From Catonia carolina (Eukaryota; Arthropoda; Insecta; Hemiptera; Achilidae), in contig JAQMRL010000014.1 of assembly GCA_035578175.1 (NCBI GenBank), forward strand, positions 16,192,274 to 16,256,273: a DNA stretch of 64,000 nt, read 5' to 3'. Every line of letters starts with the position of its first letter. The first letter of the stretch is position 1. Of this stretch, positions 42,208-51,847 are shown piece by piece. Below the pieces are notes generated by a model. The model was not told the DNA's origin and did not search any database. It saw only the letters and a program-made list of their open reading frames with translations. The position numbers and the translations under genes were made by a program.

Positions 42208-43175
42208 GAGTGAAACACTCACACAATTTTCTCTTGCCAATGCAAATAAATAACAATACACCTAACATTAGTAATGAACATTAAAAATAAACAACAAAAT
42301 AAGCTAAATAAACATAACCTAATTTTAATCATGAGTGAAAGACGCAAAATGAAAATCGACCTCAGTTTGGCTTCAAAATACGGAAAACCACTCTTTCACG
42401 CTAAACTAGGCTCTGTACAGAAAAATAAACAAAATAAAAGTAGTAAATCTTTTAATTTCCTATAAATTTCATTATATACACTTTTGTCGTAAAATGCATT
42501 CTAAGGCCGAAATCTTAAAAAAATCGATTTTTCACACGTTTTCGTGACAAAAAACCAGAAAATCGCTAATTACCGCTAAACTAAGGGTTATACAAAAAAA
42601 TGTTTCAAATAAAAGTTGTAGGATTTTAAATTCTCTACAACTTTAATTATATAAACTTTTGCGCTAAAATTCATAGACCTATTAAAGCCACATTCTTAAA
42701 AAAACAATTTTTTTACGTAAAAACAGCCTCACCAATAATTTCAGCAAACATGGCGCTATCTATCATACTCTATCTTGTAGAGCATAAAAAAATTTAGTAA
42801 ACCAGTCGATTTTTTAAAAAAATTGTAGGACCCGTTTTTAAAAAAAATCGCAAAAAAATAAAAAATAACACGAATAACCTACTACTTCCGGTTGGCCAGT
42901 TTTGATGAGTTTTGATTCGTGTCGGGTCCGGTAGTGGTGTCTTAACTTAAGTTTCAAGCTCGTACGATGTTCCGTTCTTGAGATATTTTGTTCACACACA
43001 CACACACACACGCGCGCGCGCGCACGCACACACAAACCAATCGCTAAAAACATGTTTTTTGGGTTTAAGGGGTCGGAAAACGTGTAGATCCGGTGAAAAC
43101 TCGATTTCGCAAAATCGACATAAAAACAATACTTTCCTTCGTATATATTCATAAAGGGCAATAAAAAGTAAAACA
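42208..43175 (+). repeat. R1, complete reference copy
   Basis: It runs from ctggagtgaaacactcacac, through ttctcttgccaatgcaaata, unit 1 (ggaaaaccactctttcacgc ... tttcacacgttttcgtgaca), unit 2 (gaaaatcgctaattaccgct ... acgtaaaaacagcc) and a region with cgtaggacccgtttttgag-type sequence, to (AC)n with a GC-rich core at 42998-43033. The distal end reads aaaatcgacataaaaacaat and finishes gggcaataaaaagtaaaa. Units 1 and 2 are diverged tandem copies of about 190 bases. The start is separated from the previous R1 end by only about four bases. Confidence 0.93.
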
Positions 43176-43547
43176 AAAAATCATGATAACCAACGAATGC
43201 TTAATTTGATACAGTATTCCACATTTTACAAAACAAGTGAAAATATTTAACCAATTGAGACATTTAGGAACGATGACGACACTTTTTGACTGAACAACAA
43301 AGCTACGGGAATTCCGGACAAGAATAGAAAGGTAGTCAATTCATTTAAAGTTAGGTTAGATCAGAAAAGATGGGTTGTTGGACAGGTATGGTACTTTTGT
43401 TAAATAATGGGTGTAGTATTACCAATACCTGTATTCGTTCACAATCGAACAAGTTTCAGCAAGTTTAAACAGGTTAGTTGTTATTTAACTATACGATGCG
43501 CATTTAAACTGGAAAAAAATCGGCTAATTTTTTACAAATTATAAAAA
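43176..43547. other. Unclassified interval
   Basis: Nothing recognised. Confidence 0.4.
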
Positions 43548-43591
43548 AAGGTGTAACACTCACACATGACATTCTCTTGCCAATGTAACAA
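43548..43591 (+). repeat. R1 palindrome-end fragment
   Basis: aggtgtaacactcacacatg ... cttgccaatgtaacaa, cut at the same TA as the fragment at 17337-17391. Confidence 0.75.
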
Positions 43592-43593
43592 TA

Positions 43594-44531
43594 CGAGGTG
43601 TGGCTATTAAATAACAAGACTGACGTTGTAAAAGAAATTTATTTTAATGTTATACATAAGCACTTATTGTCACCTTCAATATACACTCCTCTATCCTTAC
43701 AACGCTACACGCGAATTTTCTATTGTTGGAAACAGTGCTGGAAGTCATCTTCTGTCAGGTCCTTCAGGACACGTGCCGCTCAAAAATGTTTGAAATGAAG
43801 CTCGCAAAAATGTTTGTACTGACACTTTGTACGCGATTGAAAATCACCCAAATTTTTTCGAAACGATCATAACATGTGATGAAACGTGATTTTTTACTTA
43901 TGATCCAGAAACGAAGCGCCAATACATGCACTGGAAGAGCCGAACTTCACCGAGAGCCAAAAAAGCTCGAATGAGCAAATTAAAATTTAAAGTAATGATG
44001 ATTGTTGTTTTATTATATTCATGGGATTACGTACCTTCACTGGGTTCCTGAAGGTCAAAAAATTAATCAATATTACTACCTTGAGGTACTTTCTAAACTA
44101 CGTCAAAGAGTAAGGAAAAAACGCCCCAAAATGTGGAAGGACAAATCATGGGTTCTCCACCAAGACAATGCGCCAGCTCATTCTGGGTTATCTGTCAAGA
44201 GGTTTCTAGCCAAGTACAGCATCTCAGTGTTAGAACATCCACCTTATTCACCAGATCTTACACCATGTGACTTCTACCTGTTCCCTAAGGTGAAATCTGC
44301 ATTAAAACGGATAAGATTTGAGTCTGAAGAATCCGTAAATGAGAAAGCGACACGTGTCCTGAAGAAGATGGCAGAAGATGACTTCCAGCATTGATTCCAA
44401 CAATAGAAAATTCGCATGGAGCGTTGTAGGGATAGAGAAGGAGTGTATATTGAAGGTGACAGTAAGTGATTATGTATAAAATTAAAATTAAATTTTTTAC
44501 GTCAGTCTCGTTATTTAATAGCCACACCTCG
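43594..44531 (+). mobile_element. Fold-back mariner M3, both ends intact
   Basis: Left cgaggtgtggctattaaata and right tatttaatagccacacctcg are matching termini, each flanked by TA (43592-43593 and 44532-44533). Bases 43594-43780 are the reverse complement of about 44346-44531, so the inverted arms are about 187 bases rather than the usual ~30. Between them lies the transposase gene without its N-terminal third. The inner junction gccgct|caaaaatgtttgaa equals that of M2, so this rearranged form moved to at least two sites. Confidence 0.9.
43836..44394 (+). pseudogene. Mariner transposase, truncated and broken (in M3)
   Basis: Residual segments: CDET-stop-FFTYDPETKRQYMHWKS, then after a frameshift the 130-codon frame from 44002 with HWVPEGQKINQYYYLEVL, HQDNAPAHSGLSVKRFLAKY and HPPYSPDLTPCDFYLFPK. 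The second and third catalytic Asp are present (34 residues between). The first lies in CDET next to a stop. The N-terminal HTH is absent because the inverted arm replaces the start of the element. The last part runs into the right arm and stops at 44394. Confidence 0.85.
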
Positions 44532-44533
44532 TA

Positions 44534-45534
44534 TGTTTCGTCTGCTGTTGAGTCGACTGGAGCATTTCGAGGTCAGTGGAGCACTCTTTATATAGTCCTT
44601 AGTGCGCAGCGTAAAGGGCGGATACACGCCCTCTGCAGTGCCGACACAGGCCTACCGCACCTGTCGGAACTATTGGCGGCTTCCCTCTGTCACTAAGTCG
44701 TAAGTACAGTACCTAATCAAAGGGGGCGACGGTGACACAAAGACGAGATATACTGAGTAATGTTCTTAGAATTAAAATAAAAAACCACACTCAGTTGTGT
44801 GTTTCAAAAAAGTCAACTGTGATGAAAAAATATATACATAAAACTAATGAACTTGATGAACTGTGAAATAACATCTTAAAACACAAAATTGTTGAAGTTG
44901 ACGATAACTGTGATTAACTGTAGAATTAGAAAAAAAAGATTCCATGATTAACAAAATCCCAAAGATAAATCCTACGTTTTAAAACGTTTCAGTCCGTGAA
45001 ACGTTAAGAAGGTGACGAAATCCTATACAATTAATTGTAAACAGAAGACGTGATACCACAGTAAATTTTCAACCGGGTAACAGTTTTAACAAAAATATTG
45101 GAAACTAAAGCGAAAGCTGACCTAAGAACCAAATGGATCCTGAAACAGGATAAACAGAAAATAAATCATGAATTCGATAACGATGATTTAAATTGACAGT
45201 ATATTAATATTTACTGATAAAAAGTCATACATATATATGTGTGTGATAAATAAACAAGGTTTAAAGAAAAAACGCTGTACTTGTAAGGCAAGTATAGACC
45301 AAATTAAGAAAATACAATTAAAGCAAACAAAAAAAAAGTAGAAGAATAGAATGAAATGTATGGGAACACTACAAGCTCAACAAGCAAAAGTAAAAGAAAG
45401 GTAAATAAAAGGTCTAAGAGGCATTATAACAATAGTAATAGACATTTTAAAAAGTTCATATCGAGGCACGGTACAGACGAATGCGTTCTCTGATACTTTA
45501 ACAAAGGATTAGCAATTGCGACCGCACGGTAATT
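44534..45534. other. Unclassified interval with a GC-rich motif
   Basis: 44618-44700 shares a GC-rich core (cctgtcggaactattggcgg, then cttccctct) with the reverse complement of 46677-46742. The rest is AT-rich with nothing recognised. Confidence 0.5.
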
Positions 45535-46300
45535 TTTTTTGTCTTTAGTCTTTTGACTGGTTTGATGCAGTTCTCCAAGGTGTTCTATCTTATGACACCC
45601 TACATCTTTTGCAATTTGCTGTATATATTCTAACCTTTGCCTCTCCCTACAATTCACTCCCCCAATATTACCCTCCATTATTGATAGACCAATACCTGGA
45701 TGTCTTAAGATATGCCCCATTAGCCTTTCCCTTCTTCTGGTAAGATGCTTCCATATACTTCTTTTTTTCATCCACTCGCCTGAGAACCTCTAAATTACTT
45801 ATATTGTCCACCCACCTAATTTTTAACATTTTCCTTCAACAGCACATTTCAAAATCTTCTATTCTCTTCCTTTCTACAGCCCCTATCACCCACGTTTCAC
45901 TCCCAAACATACACACACTCTACACATAGTGTTTTAAGAAATTTTTCCTAATCTGAAAGTCAAGTGTCTGTAGTCAGTAAGCTGTTTTTCATGTCAAAGG
46001 CTGTTTTTAGCTTGAGTAATTCTACTTTTGATATCACTTGTGCTTCTACCATCCTTTGTTATTTTTACTCCCTAGATAGCAGAATTCCCCAACTTCCTGT
46101 GTCTTTTCGTTGCCTACTTTTAAATTTCCCATACTCTTCTAAACCACTCTTGCTGCTGCACAACACTTTCGTTTTGTTCTTATTAATTTTCATAAAGTAA
46201 TCATTTCTCATGATCTCATCCATTCCATTTAACATATCCTTTAGTTCTTTCTTTGTCTTGGCTAATACTACTGTATAAATACGTCGCACGACTATATAAA
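45535..46300 (-). pseudogene. LINE reverse transcriptase, 3' third of ORF2
   Basis: In minus-strand order: LAKTKKELKDMLNGMDEIMR and MKINKNKTKVL (end of the RT palm/thumb), a broken YLGSK segment, GSETWVIGAVERKRIEDFEM, RKMLKIRWVDNISNLEVLRR, WKHLTRRRERLMGHILRHPG and EGNIGGVNCRERQRLEYIQQ. These are consecutive segments of an endonuclease/reverse-transcriptase type LINE found widely in arthropods. Several frameshifts and stops break it. Close relatives are at 56866-57345 and 58420-59020. Confidence 0.85.
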
Positions 46301-47020
46301 TAAATTTATTATTTAACAATTAAAAGAAATTGGAGGACGTGGATTGCTCTGCTAGTATGGTTTTCACCTCTCTCAATCCTGTGCATCGATACGATTCCCT
46401 TTCTGTCGATCCAGCTGTTAATCATTACTAACGCTGTTCCAACTATCGCAAAGAGACAGTTAAAGAGGAACTCTTCTCCCTGTAGTTACAATTGGCGCGA
46501 GCGCCAACTGTAACTACAATTTAAGCGAAAAAATACCCAGTTTTTAGCCGGTTTTCTGTTATTAGTATGCTTTTTAAACGTCTGTTACGTAAACCAAGTT
46601 TTACATAAAAAAATGGGCTTTAAATTTCCAACGTCGCCCTCTTTGAATAGGAACTCTGCTCCCGGCTATCAAAGCTTCCCACTTAACGAAAGAGGGAAGC
46701 CGCCAATGGTTCCGACAGGGGTGGTGGACCTCACTGCCTTAGTGAAAACTCATACTGGGACACACACACACGCGCACACACGTCCTTCCCAGCCCCAGTA
46801 TATCACAGAACTCGTGCATTTCACTGAGAGCAGCGGAACAGACATGCGCACTAGGAGCCGAAAATTCCGTTCCTAGACTTTCCCATCACGTACAGTCACG
46901 TAGGCACACGTAAATAATCCTGTGCTGAATCATTAACATCACTATTTACAAAACCCCTTTGATTCCAAAGTCGACTGACGACACACATGATGCTATTTTA
47001 GTATTAATAGCGACTTATTT
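46301..47020. other. Interval with hairpin and repeat G motif
   Basis: It includes a strong 18-bp hairpin at 46481-46518 and a segment (46735-46830) shared with 47720-47800 and with the reverse complement of 48975-49060. An 87-codon frame at 46613 has no recognisable domain. Confidence 0.5.
46481..46518. other. Strong short hairpin
   Basis: tgtagttacaattggcgc, a two-base loop (ga), then gcgccaactgtaactaca: 18-base arms with one mismatch. No promoter or gene context identifies its role. Confidence 0.7.
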
Positions 47021-47154
47021 TTACTTTCTGTTACCTTTATGAATGTATAGGAAGGAAGGTATTGTTTTAATGTCAATTTTCCGAAATCGAGTTTTCACCG
47101 GATCTACACGTTTTCAGGCCCCCTGAACCCAAAAAACATATTTTCAGCGATTGG

Positions 47155-47214
<60 letters not shown>

Positions 47215-47478
47215 TGTGTGTGTGCGCGCGCGCGCGAACAAAATATCTCAAGAACAGAACATTGTACGAACTTGAAACTTAAGTTAAGATACTACTACCG
47301 GACCCGACACGAACATTTTCATCTTTTTTCATTTTTCACTTTTTTGCAATTTACTCAAAAACGACTACGATTTTTTTTAAATCGCCTCATTTACAAAAAT
47401 GTTTATGCTCTACAAGATAAGGTAGACGGCGCCATGTCTGCTAAAATTCTTGTGGAGCCTGTTTTCTCGTAAAACAGT
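47021..47478 (-). repeat. R1 distal half
   Basis: Begins tttactttctgttaccttta and breaks at gttttctcgtaaaacagtt. It contains the longest GT/GC alternating tract (47157-47236). Confidence 0.88.
47157..47236 (+). repeat. (GT)n-(GC)n tract inside R1
   Basis: About 33 GT units with one AT interruption, followed by gcgcgcgcgcgc. It sits at the fixed R1 microsatellite site. Confidence 0.95.
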
Positions 47479-47481
47479 TAC

Positions 47482-47675
47482 AAGGAATTCGGATTTGATA
47501 GTGGCATACAGAAAACGGAAAAGACCTGGTGAATCACTGCTGAAGAATGTAGAACACCGCTAGGTATTATAGGGGTGCTGCGTACGCGTGTGAATATGTG
47601 AAAGGGTCGGCTGATACAGAAACCAGTTGGGTCTTTTCCGTTTTCTGTATGCCAATATCAAATCCGAATTCCCTT
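47482..47675. mobile_element. Element D, short inverted-repeat (MITE-like)
   Basis: About 194 bases with inverted ends of about 47 bases (aaggaattcggatttgatag ... reading inward from the right aagggaattcggatttgata, then ggcatacagaaaacggaaaa). No coding region. A right end lies at 48689-48735 and another copy at 49091-49600. Confidence 0.72.
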
Positions 47676-47849
47676 AAGGTTACACACGTGTTCAATTCCC
47701 CCACTCGCTGCCTTACTGAATACTCATACTGAGACAGACACACTCACGCATGTGTACACACGTCCTTCTCAGTCCCAGTATATAGTACTATCTTACAAGT
47801 TCTGTTGTTTTATTCTTTATTTTGCTATTACTACATTAGTATTACGTTG

Positions 47850-48245
47850 TTGTTGTTGTTGTTTCGGTCAACAGCCGAAAAGCTGGTCTGAACCTCTTGA
47901 GGTTTTACTAAGTAAAAACGAGGAGTGAAGTGGTTTACCATTGCCTTCCTCACCGAGTTGAAAGAATATGCTTATCAGCATCCCAGGCCCTCTAAAGAGC
48001 ACCCACTTTCGACCCTGCAGATGACACCTTCACTTTATTCACCACAGGATCTGAGGCTGTATAGTGAAATTCATTACTCTCACAGGAGACAACTCTGACT
48101 TTTACACCTCTACCTTTTCTGTTCTTAAATAGTTCAGTCATATAAATTGGCTAATTATGTGATAAGAAACAGAACTATTTTTTGTAGCCCTAGAATCAAT
48201 AGATCGCGTGCAATTAATTTAACACTCCCCTGCCCTTTATGGGCA
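47850..48245 (-). repeat. Family C copy, complete
   Basis: The (GTT)n tail is at the left and ggcag-type 5' end at the right (cccctgccctttatgggcat). Flanks tattacgtt repeat on both sides. It lies in the left arm of the palindrome only, so it inserted after the inverted duplication. Confidence 0.85.
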
Positions 48246-48249
48246 TACT

Positions 48250-48320
48250 ATTACGTTATATTCTTTAATTATTTACATTGGGAAGAGAAATTCGTGTAAG
48301 TGTTTCACACATACTTTTTT
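48250..48320 (-). repeat. R1 palindrome-end fragment (left arm)
   Basis: gttatattctttaattattt ... gtgtaagtgtttcacac. Mirror copy at 48842-48905. Confidence 0.75.
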
Positions 48321-48841
48321 AGTTGTCACATCTTCTGGGATTGTGCAATAAACCCCGTTTTTTTACCGTTTTTTAAAGGAACACTGCAGCATCTTCCTCC
48401 GTCGGAATGTAATTAAGTAACTTACAAAATTCATAGTAGACTGACTGCGTAGTCTATAACTGTGAAATGGGAGTGGAGTAGACATTACGCAGCAATATTG
48501 GTGATCTAGTGAGAACGGCATTCAGAATAAAATCCGACATCGGAAATGCTTAAAATTATCACAACGGCACCGTGTTTGGACTCATTTTCCTGGAGTAATA
48601 CTTAGATTTTGAAAATTATTTGATAATTTTGATAAATATAATTACAAGCAAAATGGTTTCACTTGCAGTCAAATGCCTAGTAGATGACTGGGTCTTTTCC
48701 GTTTTCTGTATGCCATAATCAAATCCGAATTCCCTGAAGGGTTACACAATTCTCCCACTCCTGCGTCTAGCGCGCCAATCTGACAAGCAATATTCCTGCG
48801 TAATGTCAACTCCACTCCGAGAAGATATGACAATTAAAAAA

Positions 48842-48905
48842 GTATGTGTGAAACACTCACACGACTTTCTCTTTCCAATGTAAATAATTAAAAAATATAA
48901 CGTAA
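48842..48905 (+). repeat. R1 palindrome-end fragment (right arm)
   Basis: gtatgtgtgaaacactcaca ... aaataattaaaaaatataac. It is the inverted partner of 48250-48320. Confidence 0.75.
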
Positions 48906-49090
48906 TAGTAATGTAGTAATAGCAAAATAAAACAATCAAAATAAGAAATAAAACAACAGAACGTGTAACAAAGTACTGTATCTTAGGACTGGGAAGTATG
49001 TGTATACGAGTGCGTGAGTGTGTCTGTCTCAGTATGAGTAGTATTTAGTAAGGTAGGGAGCGGGAGAAATGAACAAGTGTGCAACCCTTC

Positions 49091-49600
49091 AGGGAATTCG
49101 GATTTGATATATATATATATATTTTTTTTTTTTTTTAATTCCTAATATGTATACGTTGTAATCTGTTCAATTCAGAACAATAAGCAACCCCATGACCCAA
49201 TGAGATGAGGATGATATGTATGACGTGTAAATGAGGTGTAGTCTTGGACAGACCCAGGCCGACCATTCCTGAGAGAGTATGGTTAATTGAACCCCAACCA
49301 TCAAAGTACACTGGTAACCACTGTCTAGCATTCAAATCCGTATAAAAGTAACTATCTTTACTAGGATTTGACCAGGAACCATCATCTTCAAAAATCAGCT
49401 GTTAAACAGCTGATTTTGGCGACGACTTTACCTCTAGACCAACCCGATAGATTAGGATTTGATAGTGGCATACAGAAAACGGAAAAGACCCAGGTGACTC
49501 ACTACTGAAGAATGTACACCACCGCTAGGCAAGTATAGGGGTGCTTACGTACGCGTGTGAGTGTGTGTAAGGGACGGTTTATGATGTAGGTTCCACAGAG
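49091..49600 (+). mobile_element. Element D copy split by SINE-A
   Basis: agggaattcggatttgata (49091-49109) and ggatttgatagtggcataca (from 49455) are the two sides of a D element. The remainder extends to about 49600 with sequence matching 47500-47610 (actgaagaatgta-accaccgctagg). Confidence 0.7.
49110..49454 (-). repeat. SINE-A copy inserted in element D
   Basis: Poly(T) at the left, tRNA-like head at the right (ctttacctctagaccaaccc). The exact 10-base duplication ggatttgata flanks it (49100-49109 and 49455-49464). Confidence 0.9.
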
Positions 49601-49612
49601 CTGTTGACATAT

Positions 49613-49682
49613 TATAACCCGGAATCAAACCCGGGACGGCTGCTACAGAAACCAGTTGCTATCACAACTACACTAACAGGTT
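49613..49682 (-). repeat. tRNA-like SINE head
   Basis: On the minus strand gtgtagttgtgatagc (A-box region) and cccgggtttgattccggg (T-arm/B-box). Relatives at 53131. The ends do not form an acceptor stem. Confidence 0.5.
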
Positions 49683-49689
49683 TGTTATA

Positions 49690-50450
49690 ACCTTGCACAA
49701 TAAAAACGCCTCAGGTTAGATAACCGTACGATGATGAAATCAACTAAATTAATTTGCTCGTTTGTACCTAGCCTACGAAAGGTTTTGTCGGGAGAATGGA
49801 TTACGTAGGTCGTAGAATGGATGGGAGTCATACAACGTTAAAGGGAACCGGCAGTAAGAACTATAGGAGGCGGTGTTTCTTTGTAATTTCTATTTGCTGC
49901 CGTTGGTTATTTTAGAGGGTGATATAGACCCGACAAAGTCCCAAGCATAATGCAAGACATTGACTGTTCGATGGCCGTTTTCCATCCGACCCAACAGAGA
50001 CTATGGAAGAAGACAGAGAGTACGGAATATAAGATGAAAAGGTATACAAGACAAGGTAAGAAAAAGGTATAAGAGCAAACCGGTCCCCTCTTTTACTTCG
50101 TCAGCATACCAACGCCTTAGTCATTATTAGCCCTCTCACATTCTCTCTCTCTCTTACACCGAAAACTTGCATCCCCAGACTCAGACGTCTTGCATACCAT
50201 CAAGAAATTTATATATTCAAATACACGATACGATCTCCTACATATTTATACACCGGTTGTTGGCAAAATTGCAAAGTATCTCCTTTAACGTAGGTACCTT
50301 CAAGATGAGAATAAATTCAATTAAAAAGAAAAAAACCCACACAAATACATTCTCACTGAATCAGGTAACTAAAACCAATGTTGTTTTCTAATACACAATA
50401 TTATTAAATTCCATAATGCAATTTCACAGAACCATAATTGTATGCATACT
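49690..50450. other. Unclassified interval
   Basis: No repeat partner. A 74-codon frame at 50167 shows nothing recognisable. Confidence 0.4.
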
Positions 50451-50451
50451 G

Positions 50452-50865
50452 TTGATTAGGTCATCAGCCGAAAGGCTGGTTTAAACCTCTAGAGGTTTAA
50501 CTAAGTAGAAACGAGGAGTGAGGTGGTTTACTATTGCCTTCCTCAATGAGTTGAAAGAGTATGCTTATCAGCATGCCAGGCCCTCCGAAAAGCAACCACT
50601 TTCCACCCTGCAAATGACACCTTCACTTCATTCACCACAGGGTCTGGCTGTATAGTGAAATTCATTACTCTCAGAGGAGTTTACACTCTGACTAGTGTCT
50701 TTTACACCTCTACCTCTTCTCTTTTTTACTAGTTCAGTCGTATAATTGGCTAACTATGTGATAAGCGAGAGAACTATTTTTTTGTAGCCCTGGAACCGAC
50801 AGATTGAGTAGGCTACTACAACTAATAAACACTCCACCTGCCCGTTATGGACATAATTGTATGTA
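50452..50865 (-). repeat. Family C copy, complete
   Basis: From the tail gttgattaggtcatcagccg to cacctgcccgttatggac. The flanks share ataattgtatgcata / ataattgtatgtata (15 bases, one mismatch). Confidence 0.85.
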
Positions 50866-50934
50866 TATGAACGCTAAAGAACCTAGGATTGATTCCCGAT
50901 TATTTCTTTTCATATCTATTAACGTACAATCGAC

Positions 50935-51305
50935 TGAAGAAACTTTACTAAGTAAAATGAGGAGTGAGATGGTTCACCATTGCCTTCGGCACTGATTGGA
51001 AAAATATGCTTATCAGCATGCCAGGCTCACCGAAAAAACAACTACTTTTCACACTGCAAATGGCACCTTCACTACATTCACCACAGGGTCTGGCTGTATA
51101 ATGAAATTCATTACTCTCAGAGGAGACACTCTGACTAGTAAGACACTAGGTGTAAAAGACTTACACCTCTACCTCTTCTGTTCTTAAATAGTTCAGTCAT
51201 ATAATTAGCTGACCATGTGATAAGAAACAGAACTATTTTTTGTAGCCCTGGAACTAGCAGATCAAGTGCAAATAATTTAACACTCCACCAGCTTGTTATG
51301 GGCAT
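50935..51305 (-). repeat. Family C copy, tail missing
   Basis: Starts at aagaaactttactaagtaaaa inside the 3' region and ends ccagcttgttatgggcat. A 20-base partial duplication (aagacactaggtgtaaaaga) lies near 51140. Confidence 0.8.
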
Positions 51306-51369
51306 AGATAAAAAAAGCGTGGCAATCAACCTGTTAATAAGAGAATGAAATTGCACAACTAGATTTCGA

Positions 51370-51440
51370 AAACTCTACATGAAAACAATACTTTCCTTCT
51401 CTATACATATATATACACTTAGGGCAAGAAAAAGTCAAAA
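51370..51440 (+). repeat. R1 distal-end fragment
   Basis: ctctacatgaaaacaatact ... agggcaagaaaaagt. Confidence 0.75.
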
Positions 51441-51847
51441 TTGTTCGAATTTGATTAACACAAACCAATACTAATATAAACTTCTACGGAAGTAATTTAG
51501 ATTTTATTGCAATCACAATCGAATATTTTCACGACTACAATACATCTTACATATTTTAATCATGGGAAAATAAAAACGATACACCTGCTTCATTTTGTTC
51601 TTCATAACTGGCGTAAAATGTTCATTTATACATTACATTGTCCAAGAGATTTTTTCATCGAAAAATATTTTAGGTTCAGTGAACAGGACGTTTCATTTTT
51701 ATCAATTTCAACCGAATAAATGGTTAGATTACAAAATAAAAACGTGAAGAATCACTGTGAAATTGGAAATTTCATGATTTAGTACCTCAATAGAAAGATG
51801 TAACTTATAATATCTTTTTGCGTACATACAGTGTTTTTTCTGATAAA
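51441..51847. other. Unclassified AT-rich interval
   Basis: Nothing recognised. Confidence 0.4.

Larger units (their letters stand above)
47676..49095. repeat. Large interrupted palindrome
   Basis: Left arm 47676-48512, carrying a family C insertion and an extra ~120 bases, is the inverted counterpart of 48775-49095. Shared stretches include ctcatactgagacagacaca, gttctgttgttttatt, ttgctattactacatta, the R1 palindrome end (48250-48320 against 48842-48905) and gacattacgcag-aatatt. The centre (48513-48774) includes an element D end. Confidence 0.75.

Noticed and set aside
38937..43175. CRISPR-like regular repetition
   Set aside because: Repeats are about 1 kb dispersed elements in a eukaryotic context.
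46613..46876. 87-codon frame in GC-richer DNA
   Set aside because: It spans repeat G and a CA tract; similar sequence recurs nearby, so it is repeat-derived.
47158..47472. 104-codon frame starting CVCVCV
   Set aside because: The microsatellite and R1 produce it; the reverse strand and other frames look equally open.
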